Assembly (NCBI GenBank): GCA_017853515.1 | Contig: JAFMJK010000111.1 | Span: 1-7,186, forward strand | DNA: 7,186 bases | Direction of reading: 5' to 3' | From: Chthoniobacterales bacterium | GTDB lineage: Bacteria > Verrucomicrobiota > Verrucomicrobiia > Chthoniobacterales > JACTMZ01 | Shown: piece by piece, positions 1 to 6,396 of the stretch | Layout: each line of letters starts with the position of its first letter | Position numbering within the stretch: the stretch's first letter is position 1 | The notes under the pieces: model-generated | What the model saw: only the letters and a program-made list of their open reading frames with translations | What the model was told of the DNA's origin: nothing | Database searches by the model: none | Program-made: the position numbers and the translations under genes

Positions 1-787
1 CCACATCGGGGAAGACAAGGACCGGTGCGTTGCCGCCAAGTTCGAGCGAAAGCAGTGTGTGGGTCTTGGAGGCACCGTCCATGAGGATGCGACCGACGCG
101 CGTGCTGCCCGTGAAACTGATCTTGCGGACCGCGGGATGATCGAGCATGGCCTGTCCGATCGACGCAGCTTCACCGTTCACAAGATTCAAAACGCCGGCA
201 GGAAGACCCGCGTCTTGCAGACACTGCGCGAGCAGCATCGCGGTAAGCGGGGTGTATTCGCTGGCTTTGGCCACCACGGTGCAACCGGCGCCAAGCGCCG
301 CCGACCAGCATCGCGCCGGATTGTAGGCGGGAAAATTCCACGCGGTGATCGCGCCCACCACGCCGAGGGGCTGGTGGATGACGGACATACGCTTGTTGTT
401 GCGCGCCGCCTGCAACACCGTGCCGGCGTTGCGTTTCCCCTCTTCCGCATACCACTCGAAAAAATTCGCCGCGATGCGCCACTCGCCGATGGCCTCGACC
501 AGCGGCTTGCCGCTCTCCATCACGGTGGTCCGCGCGTAGTGCTCCAACCGTTCGTGCATCAGGGCACCGGCTTTTTTCAGGATCACCGCGCGGTCGAAAG
601 GATTGGTCGTGCTCCAACTCTTGAATGCCGCGCCGGCCGCCTCGATCGCCCGGATGGCATCCGAACCGTCACCGAAAGGAACGGTGGCCACCGTCGTTTC
701 ATCGGCGGGATTTTTCACCTCCCAAGTCCCGCCGCCCGAAGCCGGCGTCCATGTTCCGTTGATGAATTGGTTGTAGTTCGTTTCCAT
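1..787 (-). CDS. Aldehyde dehydrogenase, succinate-semialdehyde dehydrogenase type (3' end outside window)
   Basis: The first 262 codons of an NAD(P)-dependent aldehyde dehydrogenase; the 3' part lies beyond the left edge. Visible family marks are the cofactor motif W150-N-F-P, K174 with E177 three residues later, the FTGSTRVG turn at 225-232, and the glutamate active-site motif L248-E249-L-G-G-N-A-P. The catalytic cysteine would fall outside the window. R159 aligns with the arginine that binds the succinate-semialdehyde carboxylate in human SSADH and E. coli GabD (family knowledge). K174/E177 is the pairing usually linked to NAD+ preference, whereas E. coli GabD has serine at the second position. 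The ATG at 787 gives a normal N-terminus and lies 6 bases after the amidohydrolase stop, so the gene is the fourth of the operon. With GabT two genes upstream, oxidation of succinate semialdehyde to succinate is the likely role. Another omega-semialdehyde, such as glutarate semialdehyde, is possible. Confidence 0.9.
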   Translation of the reverse strand, partial: METNYNQFINGTWTPASGGGTWEVKNPADETTVATVPFGDGSDAIRAIEAAGAAFKSWSTTNPFDRAVILKKAGALMHERLEHYARTTVMESGKPLVEAIGEWRIAANFFEWYAEEGKRNAGTVLQAARNNKRMSVIHQPLGVVGAITAWNFPAYNPARCWSAALGAGCTVVAKASEYTPLTAMLLAQCLQDAGLPAGVLNLVNGEAASIGQAMLDHPAVRKISFTGSTRVGRILMDGASKTHTLLSLELGGNAPVLVFPDV

Positions 788-793
788 GATTTT

Positions 794-2356
794 TCAGTTC
801 CGGGAGTGCACCTGCCGGCCGTTGACGAAGACCGACTCGGTGGTGATGGAGGTCAATTCCTCCACGGTCGTTTCCAGGGGATTCCGGTCGAGGATGATGA
901 AGTCGGCGTATTTGCCCGGTTCGATGGATCCCTTGACCGCCTCGGTTCCTTCCGCCCACGCTCCGCCCATCGTGTAGGACTCGAGCGCCTCCGCCACGGT
1001 GATCGCCTCTTGGGGTGAAATCACTTTTCCGGAGTTGGTCCTTCTCGTCACGGCCGCACGGATGTTGTTCCAAGGATCGAAATTCTTCACCACGGGTGCG
1101 TCGGTGGACAAGGCGTAGCGGATGCCGTATCGGGTCAATGTTTTGATCGGATAGCAACGCTGCAAGAATTTGTCATCGAGGGACGCGAGGAAATTGTCAC
1201 CGAGCTCGTCGAGAAAGACGGGTTGCGGCACCGCGACAATCCCCTGACTCGCGGCCTCCGCAAGGGAATCATCCGTGGGCAATCCGAAATGCTCGATGCG
1301 GTTCCTGACCGGTCCGAATTCCTGCTCGAGCGTTTTGTAAGATCCGAGCACCTCCGCGATGGCCCGGTCGCCGATGGCGTGCGTTCCGATGGCGAATCCG
1401 CGTTTCCGGATTTCACGTCCGAGCGAGAGAAACCGCTCGGCACCGATCCTCAGGATGCCCCGGTCGTCGCGATTGCGGTAGTTCCGCGAAAGGGCCGCGG
1501 TGCCGCTGCTCAGTCCGCCGTCGGCGAATAATTTGACCGTCGTCTGCCGACGCCATGGATCGGCATGGACCTCGGGCAACGGGAAAGCGACTTCTCCGCC
1601 GTCGGGAAGCAGCACGGGCATCAAGTTGACGCGCAGTCGCAAGATTTCGCCGCAGGCCAGCTCATAGGCGCGGCCGAGTTCGGGATGCACCGCGGGATCC
1701 GTGATGCTGGTGATGCCGTGGGCCAGCATCTGGCGTGCGCCGATGCGGATCATGTCGGCGAGATCTTCGACCGAGGCGGGAGGAATGTGAGCGGTGATCA
1801 GTCCCAGCGCGGTCTCGTAGAATTGTCCGTTGGGCGCGCCATCGGCCATGCCTACCGATCCGCCTTCCGGCGAAACGGTTTCGCGCGTGATCCCGCACAA
1901 GTTCATCGCCGCGGTGTTCACGCAGGCGATGTGGGCGCAGGTGCGGAGAAGATAGACGGGGTGCCGCGCCGTTGCCCGGTCGAGATCGGCGGCCACCGGC
2001 AAACGCTTGTCGGAGAGGACCGCCTCGTTGAATCCCCGGCCGATGATCCAGCGGCCGGGCTCGACCGTGCGCGATGCTTCCTTCACCCGTTCGATGATCG
2101 CGTCGATGGAGCCGATGCCGCGCAAATCCAGGATGTAGGCGGCTAGTTGCCCGACTTTCCACAGGTGGATGTGCGCGTCGTTGAATCCGGGCAGGACGGT
2201 CTTGCCCCGCAGATCGACCCGCGTTGCGCCGCCGAGATTGAAATCGCCGTCCTTTCCGGTTGCCGTGATCAGTCCGTTTTCAACGGAGAACGCCGATGCC
2301 ACCGGGTTGCGCCGATCCTGGGTGAGCACGGTTCCGTTGAAAAAAACCGTCGCCAT
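794..2356 (-). CDS. Metal-dependent amidohydrolase, YtcJ-like (Amidohydro_3 family)
   Basis: A 520-residue protein, a normal length for the YtcJ/NfdA branch of the amidohydrolase superfamily. The small beta-sandwich strands come first (about 1-55), then the barrel opens with the metal motif D60-A-H62-I-H64 after PGF. Other likely metal or catalytic residues are K275 in VKLFADG (the carboxylated-lysine position), H326 in GTHAIGD, H356 in RIEHF and D419 in STDAP. The sandwich is closed by GKYADFIILDRNPL from 481. No signal peptide is seen, so it is probably cytoplasmic. The family hydrolyses N-acyl or N-formyl amines and related amides; the substrate cannot be read from sequence. I chose the ATG at 2356 because it lies 2 bases after the gabT stop and gives the family's usual start. 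The same frame stays open far upstream through gabT, but that part is Arg/Pro/His-rich shadow. Lying between gabT and an SSADH-like gene, it probably releases an omega-amino acid or amine for the transaminase (inference). Confidence 0.9.
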   Translation of the reverse strand: MATVFFNGTVLTQDRRNPVASAFSVENGLITATGKDGDFNLGGATRVDLRGKTVLPGFNDAHIHLWKVGQLAAYILDLRGIGSIDAIIERVKEASRTVEPGRWIIGRGFNEAVLSDKRLPVAADLDRATARHPVYLLRTCAHIACVNTAAMNLCGITRETVSPEGGSVGMADGAPNGQFYETALGLITAHIPPASVEDLADMIRIGARQMLAHGITSITDPAVHPELGRAYELACGEILRLRVNLMPVLLPDGGEVAFPLPEVHADPWRRQTTVKLFADGGLSSGTAALSRNYRNRDDRGILRIGAERFLSLGREIRKRGFAIGTHAIGDRAIAEVLGSYKTLEQEFGPVRNRIEHFGLPTDDSLAEAASQGIVAVPQPVFLDELGDNFLASLDDKFLQRCYPIKTLTRYGIRYALSTDAPVVKNFDPWNNIRAAVTRRTNSGKVISPQEAITVAEALESYTMGGAWAEGTEAVKGSIEPGKYADFIILDRNPLETTVEELTSITTESVFVNGRQVHSRN

Positions 2357-2358
2357 GC

Positions 2359-3693
2359 TCAACTGTTTTGTGCGCGGGCGATCGCTCCTTCGAGGACATC
2401 GAGTCCTTCGTGCAGTTGTTCCTCCGTGATGACCAGCGGCGGCATCAAACGGATGCAGTTGCTGTATAATCCCGCCCTGATGAGGATGATGCCGTTCGAT
2501 ACGGCGTCGCGGAGGATCTTGAGCGTGAGGTCGGGGTCGGGCGTGCGTTCGTTCCGGTCCTTCACGAATTCCACCAGGCGCATCGGTCCGAGTCCGCGGA
2601 CATCGCCGATCAGGCTGTATTTCTTTTTCCACTCGGCGAGGCGCTGTTCCGTGATCTGCCCCACCTTGTTGGCGTGGGCGGCGAAGGCCGGTGTGGTCAT
2701 CTCCCGGATCACCTCGAGCGCGGCCGCACAGGTGACCGGCGATCCGCCGTAGGTGCCGCCGACCCCGCCGAGATGGACGGTGTCCATGATCTCCGCGCGA
2801 CCGGTGGTGGCCGAAATGGGCAACCCGGCACCGAGGGATTTGGCTATCGTGATCATGTCCGGAACGATGCCGTAATGCTCGCAGGCGAAGAGTTTTCCGG
2901 TGCGGAAACATCCGCTCTGGATCTCGTCGCAGATCATCACTGCGCCGGTCTCGTTGCAGATGTCGCGGATCTCCTGCAGGAAGGCGGCGGGCATCGGGAT
3001 GAAGCCGGCTTCGCCCTGCACGGGCTCGATGAGGATGCAGGCCAGATCCGACGGATCCACCTGGCTGATGAGCGCGTTGCGCAAGGCACGGATGCTGTGG
3101 TCGACGTATTCCTCCTCGGTCATCTGCGGCGGCCGGCGGTAGGAATTCGGCGCGGGGATCCGGTAGATGTCCCCGCCGAACGGGCCGAATCCTTTTTTGA
3201 ACAATCCGTATTTGGAGGTGAGGCTGAGGGTGAGCAGCGTGCGTCCGTGATATCCGCCCTCGAAGCAGATCACCCCGCGGCGCTTGGTGTAGTAGCGGGA
3301 GATGCTCACCGCGTTCTCCACCGCTTCGCTTCCGGAATTGGCCAGCAGGGTTTTTTTCGCGTGGTTGCCGGGTGTCACGCGGTTGAGGGTTTCGCACAGT
3401 TCCACCATGGGCTCGAAGGTGGTGACCAGCGCGCAGGTGTGGATGTATTTCTCGGCCTGGGCCTTGATGGCCGCCACCACTTTGGGCGGGCAATGACCGA
3501 TGTTCATCACGCCGATGGCGCCCGCGAAATCGAGCAGGGTGTTCCCGTCGACATCCGTGACCACGGCGCCCTTGGCATCCGCCACGACCACATCGGTGGA
3601 TTTGGCCAGACCCGCGGGTATGGCATCGGCGCGGCGCTGAAGGATGGCCTGACTGGCAGGTCCGGGAATGGGAGTTTTGAGTTGAATCGTCAT
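2359..3693 (-). CDS. gabT: 4-aminobutyrate (GABA) aminotransferase
   Basis: A 444-residue class-III, PLP-dependent aminotransferase that moves the amino group of GABA to 2-oxoglutarate, giving succinate semialdehyde and glutamate. The PLP lysine is K285 (TIAKS), with D256 in CDEIQSG, the phosphate-loop motif GSEAVE at 121-126, Y148-H149 and T314 (GGTYGG). The residues that mark true GABA transaminases in E. coli GabT (I50, R141, E211, R398) have counterparts at I60, R151, E228 and R415 with constant offsets, so the assignment is better than a generic class-III call. Closely related omega-amino acids such as 5-aminovalerate or beta-alanine may also be used. The ATG at 3693 is 11 bases after the GNAT stop, and the amidohydrolase starts 2 bases after the gabT stop, which suggests translational coupling. 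No Shine-Dalgarno sequence precedes the start. Confidence 0.93.
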   Translation of the reverse strand: MTIQLKTPIPGPASQAILQRRADAIPAGLAKSTDVVVADAKGAVVTDVDGNTLLDFAGAIGVMNIGHCPPKVVAAIKAQAEKYIHTCALVTTFEPMVELCETLNRVTPGNHAKKTLLANSGSEAVENAVSISRYYTKRRGVICFEGGYHGRTLLTLSLTSKYGLFKKGFGPFGGDIYRIPAPNSYRRPPQMTEEEYVDHSIRALRNALISQVDPSDLACILIEPVQGEAGFIPMPAAFLQEIRDICNETGAVMICDEIQSGCFRTGKLFACEHYGIVPDMITIAKSLGAGLPISATTGRAEIMDTVHLGGVGGTYGGSPVTCAAALEVIREMTTPAFAAHANKVGQITEQRLAEWKKKYSLIGDVRGLGPMRLVEFVKDRNERTPDPDLTLKILRDAVSNGIILIRAGLYSNCIRLMPPLVITEEQLHEGLDVLEGAIARAQNS

Positions 3694-3704
3694 GGGATGA
3701 AAGT

Positions 3705-4367
3705 TCAGCGCGCAGGTTTGAAGTTCGGATTTTTTCTGACCATCAGAACGGTGTAGTTGTCGCAGACCGGATCTTCGAGATAGCCGGGCACGAGCTTCAC
3801 CGCTTCGAATCCGTTGGCCATCTGGCGGGACACGGTGGGATCCTTTCGTTTTCCGGCGATCAGTTCGGCGTAATAGTCCTCGGCCCGCATCGTCCCTTTG
3901 AGCGCACCATACCCGCTGAGCATGCCGTAAGTATACTGTCCCCGGAGATTGAGCCGTTCGACAGTTTGCTGGCGCGCATCATAAAGATGGCGCGCGATGC
4001 CGCGGCCGCGCCATTGCGGATGCGTGCCGATATCGAGCCCGAGAAGCCATTCCCCGTCGGGTTCGTGGGTGTTGAGAAAACCGCCGTCGATCACCTCGGC
4101 GAAAGTAGACGGCTTTTTCTCGTCGAGGTGATAGCGGATGGTGGTGGTCATTCCCACGACCTTGTCGCCGTCCGTGACGACGAACTGTCCCTCCGGAAAA
4201 ATGCGGATGTGGTTGAGATAATGCGGCGCGCGGAAAAGCGCGTCCCTTGCCAGGGTCGGGAACACCGTTTCCTGCAGCGCCTCCAGCTGGGCGGCATGCT
4301 CGGCTCGGGTGGTCTGCACGACCAGTCCGTCCGCGGTTTTTTTGAGATAGGGAAAGCCGTCTTTCAT
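3705..4367 (-). CDS. GNAT-family N-acetyltransferase
   Basis: A 220-residue protein with a GNAT fold. The acetyl-CoA pyrophosphate loop (motif A) is clear at about 109-132: the strand LGLDIGTHP, then Q118-W-R-G121-R-G123-I-A, then a helix. The C-terminal section (about 177-213: DP, then ANGFEAV, VPGYLED and the final RKNP) resembles, from memory, the GNAT half of GNAT/carbon-nitrogen-hydrolase fusion proteins; here it stands alone with no nitrilase domain. The acceptor substrate is unknown. It is the first gene of a four-gene run with gabT (11 bases apart), an amidohydrolase and an aldehyde dehydrogenase, so it probably acts on a compound of that pathway, perhaps an amine or omega-amino acid. 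The ATG at 4367 has no Shine-Dalgarno sequence, but it overlaps by ATGA the end of an upstream 47-codon frame. An A7 run (minus strand, 4337-4343) lies near the N-terminus. Confidence 0.85.
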   Translation of the reverse strand: MKDGFPYLKKTADGLVVQTTRAEHAAQLEALQETVFPTLARDALFRAPHYLNHIRIFPEGQFVVTDGDKVVGMTTTIRYHLDEKKPSTFAEVIDGGFLNTHEPDGEWLLGLDIGTHPQWRGRGIARHLYDARQQTVERLNLRGQYTYGMLSGYGALKGTMRAEDYYAELIAGKRKDPTVSRQMANGFEAVKLVPGYLEDPVCDNYTVLMVRKNPNFKPAR

Positions 4368-4507
4368 GGGGTGGGAGGATGCTGTGGTGCGGCGCCTGAA
4401 CGCATCGTTTTTTCCGGTTCCTTGCGGAACAGGGCAAGCCGCTTCACCGGCACGGCTTCTGCCGTGACCGGGGGAGCCGGAGTTGATGGATCCATGCCCG
4501 CGGTCAT
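4364..4507 (-). CDS. Possible 47-codon reading frame overlapping the GNAT start (doubtful)
   Basis: A short ATG-to-TGA frame fills most of the gap between the CorC-like gene and the GNAT gene. Its TGA overlaps the GNAT ATG in an ATGA arrangement, a common sign of translational coupling. The predicted peptide is rich in Pro and Ala, has a small basic stretch (VKRLALFRKEPEK), and shows no domain, signal peptide or membrane segment. A second ATG lies four codons in. The frame is also in phase with the CorC-like gene and open from that gene's TGA onward. About 62% of its codons end in G or C, which does not stand out as coding. No Shine-Dalgarno sequence is seen, but none of the neighbours has one either. 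It could be a coupled leader peptide, a small protein, or plain 5' untranslated sequence; the last is at least as likely. Confidence 0.25.
   Translation of the reverse strand: MTAGMDPSTPAPPVTAEAVPVKRLALFRKEPEKTMRSGAAPQHPPTP
4447..4471 (-). other. RNA hairpin in the leader between the CorC-like gene and the GNAT gene
   Basis: In the minus-strand transcript, CCGG, one bulged U, then CACGGC pairs with GCCGUG and CCGG around an AGAA loop, giving ten mostly G-C pairs. No U-run follows, so it is not a standard intrinsic terminator, though it could help end the CorC-like transcript or stabilise the operon's 5' end. A smaller hairpin (GTTCC, loop GCAA, GGAAC) lies downstream at 4417-4430. Confidence 0.5.
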
Positions 4508-4513
4508 ACGGTC

Positions 4514-4542
4514 AATAGACAGGCGTTGGCACGCCGCGGCAA
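4514..4542 (-). promoter_or_regulatory. Candidate sigma70-like promoter for the GNAT-gabT-amidohydrolase-ALDH operon
   Basis: On the minus strand TTGCCG (4542-4537) and TCTATT (4519-4514) are separated by 17 bases, each matching four of six consensus bases. It is the best pair I found in the gap ahead of the GNAT gene and would give a leader of roughly 140 bases carrying two hairpins. The match is modest and the operon could instead be read from further upstream. Confidence 0.22.
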
Positions 4543-4561
4543 GGGGGATCTGCGCCCCGCT

Positions 4562-5938
4562 TCAGAGAGACGATGGCGCTTCTTCGTACGTGTCCCAATC
4601 CGCGCGACGCTTGGCCAGCACATTGACCACGCGGCGGCCGTTGGCCTGCTGCACGGTGAAATCGAACCCGTCGCCGCTCACCGTCTCGCCCTGCTTGGGC
4701 AAATGCCCGAGCCGGTGCGTGACGTAGCCACCGATCGTGCTGACCTCGGGGCTGACCAGCTTGATGTCGAGCAGGTCGTTGAGTTCGTGCAGCGCGAACC
4801 CGCCGTCGAGCAGATACTCGTCGTCGGAAATTTTGCGGTATTCGGTTTCGTCGGAATCGAACTCGTCCTGGATCTCGCCGACCAGTTCGGCCAGCACGTC
4901 GTCGAGCGTGACCACGCCGACCGTGCCGCCGTATTCGTCGACCACCACGGCGAGGTGCGCGCCCTTGCCGAGAAAAAGTTTGAGCAGACGCTCGAGCGGC
5001 ATCATTTCGGGCACGTGGATCAACTCGCGCTTGATCGAGAGCAGATCGTTCTTGTCGTGCTGCACGAGGGCGAGAAGGTCTTTGATGTGGACGAGGCCGA
5101 CCGACTCGTCGAGATGGCCGCGGCACAGCGGATAACGCGTGTGCTTCGATTTCAAAGCCGATCCGACCGCGGCGTCGAAGCCCTCGTCAAGGTCGAGAAA
5201 GACCACTTCGCCGCGCGGCGTCATGATGTCGCGCACCACGCGCTGGCGCATGTCGAGGGCGTTGATGAGAATCTCGCGTCCAAGCGCACTGACCGGCGCG
5301 CCCTCGCCACTTGTGCTCGTCTCGAGCATGGAGCGCAATTCTTCGGCGGTGTGGGCCGATTCATGGCCCGGCATCGCTTTGAGACGGAAGATGTATTTGA
5401 GCACCCAGTCCGAACTCACGTTGATCACGTGGATGAAGGGGCGGAAGACGAGGTAGAAAATCCGCATCGGCCACGCGCAGAGGAGGAGGATCTGGCGCGC
5501 GCGGCGGATGGCCAAAATTTTCGGCGCCTGTTCGCCGGCCACGATGTGCAGGAAAGTGATGAGCGAAAAGGCGACGATGAAGGACAACGTGGCAATCAAC
5601 TTCGGACTCTCCACGCCGGCGGCGGCAAACAAAGGACCGAGCAAACGCGCGATGAAAGGCTCGCCGGCCCACCCGAGACCGAGGCTGGTCAGCGTGATGC
5701 CGAGCTGCGCCGCGGAAAGATACGCCTCCATGTTGCCGAGGATTTCGCGCGCCATGCGCACGCGCTTGCCTTGGCGAATGCCTTCCTCGAATTGCGTCGA
5801 ACGCACTTTGACCACGGCAAACTCGAACGCGACAAAGAAACCGTTGAGCAGCACGAGCACGGCGACGGCGAGCAATTGCCAGAGCGCGGTCTCGGGCGCG
5901 ACCGGAACAGCGGAGGCAAAATCGTGGACGGATGACAT
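4562..5938 (-). CDS. CNNM/CBS/CorC_HlyC-domain membrane protein (hemolysin-type, CorC/YugS-like)
   Basis: A 458-residue inner-membrane protein with the standard three-part layout. A DUF21/CNNM membrane domain comes first: a hydrophobic segment at about 18-43 holding LNGFFVAFEF, the conserved AQLGITLTSLGLGW at 77-90, a segment at 113-134, GEQAPK at 135-140, and a last segment at about 148-172. Two CBS motifs follow (IMTPRGEVVFLD near 238 and VVVDEYGGTVGV near 331), then a CorC_HlyC domain at about 372-445. In this family the CBS pair binds adenine nucleotides and the membrane part is linked to Mg2+ or other divalent-cation transport; the hemolysin name is historical. The ATG at 5938 places the first membrane segment 18 residues in. 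A TTG at 5986 would add 16 residues and cannot be excluded. The gene lies 89 bases downstream of rpsN with no clear promoter, so co-transcription is possible. Confidence 0.9.
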   Translation of the reverse strand: MSSVHDFASAVPVAPETALWQLLAVAVLVLLNGFFVAFEFAVVKVRSTQFEEGIRQGKRVRMAREILGNMEAYLSAAQLGITLTSLGLGWAGEPFIARLLGPLFAAAGVESPKLIATLSFIVAFSLITFLHIVAGEQAPKILAIRRARQILLLCAWPMRIFYLVFRPFIHVINVSSDWVLKYIFRLKAMPGHESAHTAEELRSMLETSTSGEGAPVSALGREILINALDMRQRVVRDIMTPRGEVVFLDLDEGFDAAVGSALKSKHTRYPLCRGHLDESVGLVHIKDLLALVQHDKNDLLSIKRELIHVPEMMPLERLLKLFLGKGAHLAVVVDEYGGTVGVVTLDDVLAELVGEIQDEFDSDETEYRKISDDEYLLDGGFALHELNDLLDIKLVSPEVSTIGGYVTHRLGHLPKQGETVSGDGFDFTVQQANGRRVVNVLAKRRADWDTYEEAPSSL

Positions 5939-5998
5939 GGTGTCGGGAACGGAAAGGCGAGCGGCGGACGCTGCGCCGTTCGACAAACTTCGTCAGAG

Positions 5999-6015
5999 GC
6001 GCCGGACCGCGGCGC
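5999..6015 (-). terminator. GC-only hairpin just after rpsN, possible weak terminator
   Basis: Twelve bases past the rpsN stop, GCGCCG and CGGCGC can form a 6-bp stem around a 5-base loop. No U-tract follows on the minus strand, so at most it is a weak terminator or a 3' end stabiliser between rpsN and the CorC-like gene. Confidence 0.22.
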
Positions 6016-6027
6016 GCGCGATCGCTT

Positions 6028-6297
6028 TTACCAGCTCGCCTTGGTGACCCCGGGGATGAGCCCCGCGCAGGCGAGCTCGCGGAATGTCAGGCGGGACATC
6101 TGGAACTCGCGGATGAAGGCGCGCTTGCGGCCGGAGACCCGGCAACGATTGGAAAGACGGACCGGGCTGGCGTTGCGCGGCAGTTGAGCCAAGGCGAGGT
6201 AGTCGCCCTTCTTTTTCAATTCGGCACGCAGGGCAGCGAATTTCTCCACTGTCTTGCGTTTGCGCTTCTCGCGCTCTCTCCATGCGGTCTTGGCCAT
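6028..6297 (-). CDS. rpsN: 30S ribosomal protein S14, zinc-independent form
   Basis: An 89-residue S14 of the small ribosomal subunit head, which contacts 16S rRNA near S3 and S10. The N-terminus MAKTAWREREKRKR and the C-terminal SNRCRVSGRKRAF, SRLTFRELA and LIPGVTKASW blocks are diagnostic. Only two cysteines are present (C52, C77), so the CxxC pairs of the zinc form are absent; this is the C-minus type at its short length (E. coli S14 has 101 residues). The ATG at 6297 gives the canonical MAK start. An in-frame ATG at 6342 would add 15 residues unlike the family and is not preferred. The gene is not next to rplE or rpsH, so it is either this genome's only rpsN outside the spc operon or a second copy. 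Stand-alone C-minus copies in some bacteria are controlled by zinc through Zur; no recognised Zur site is visible here. Confidence 0.95.
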   Translation of the reverse strand: MAKTAWREREKRKRKTVEKFAALRAELKKKGDYLALAQLPRNASPVRLSNRCRVSGRKRAFIREFQMSRLTFRELACAGLIPGVTKASW

Positions 6298-6350
6298 AAA
6301 GTTCGAAAAATGGTCGTGGAGAATGCCCCGGAGCTGCCCCATGTGCAAGA

Positions 6351-6365
6351 AAAATCGCCGATTTT
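6351..6365. promoter_or_regulatory. 15-base perfect palindrome in the rpsN upstream region (candidate operator)
   Basis: AAAATCG, a central C, then CGATTTT form a perfect inverted repeat centred at 6358, about 60 bases upstream of the rpsN start. It lies directly beside TTGGCA (minus strand, 6370-6365), which resembles a -35 box, although no good -10 is found at the right distance. In the transcript the same bases could also pair in an alternative, longer hairpin (CAAGA with TCTTG at 6346-6382). It may be a repressor site or an RNA structure for feedback control; the binding partner is unknown. Confidence 0.35.
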
Positions 6366-6396
6366 GCCAAATTTTCGTCTTGGGAGGGCGAAACAA

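Noticed and set aside
59..1018. Plus-strand open frame of 319 codons across the ALDH/amidohydrolase junction
   Set aside because: It is antisense to two well-supported genes, with no motif of its own.
2357..3493. Extension of the amidohydrolase frame upstream to a total of 899 codons
   Set aside because: The added 379 codons overlap gabT in another frame, have an Arg/Pro/His/Gly-rich composition without any domain, and the family starts at the ATG at 2356, just behind the gabT stop.
2674..3756. Plus-strand open frame of 360 codons
   Set aside because: It is antisense to gabT, whose active-site residues are all present; the product is a Gly/Asp/His-rich shadow.
4337..4343. A7 run in the GNAT gene as a programmed frameshift site
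   Set aside because: The frame is continuous and gives a full GNAT fold; there is no downstream structure or alternative product to support frameshifting.
4368..4561. Intrinsic terminator for the CorC-like gene
   Set aside because: Hairpins exist, but no T-run follows them on the minus strand; the only T/A run nearby (4408-4413) is of the wrong polarity.
4526..5935. Plus-strand open frame of 469 codons
   Set aside because: It lies opposite the CorC-like gene, which has clear membrane and CBS motifs. The product is His/Asp/Arg/Glu-rich without recognisable domains, as expected from the reverse of GC-rich codons.
6298..6342. Earlier in-frame ATG for rpsN at 6342
   Set aside because: It would add 15 residues not found in S14; MAKTAW at 6297 is the canonical start, and the region is better explained as leader.
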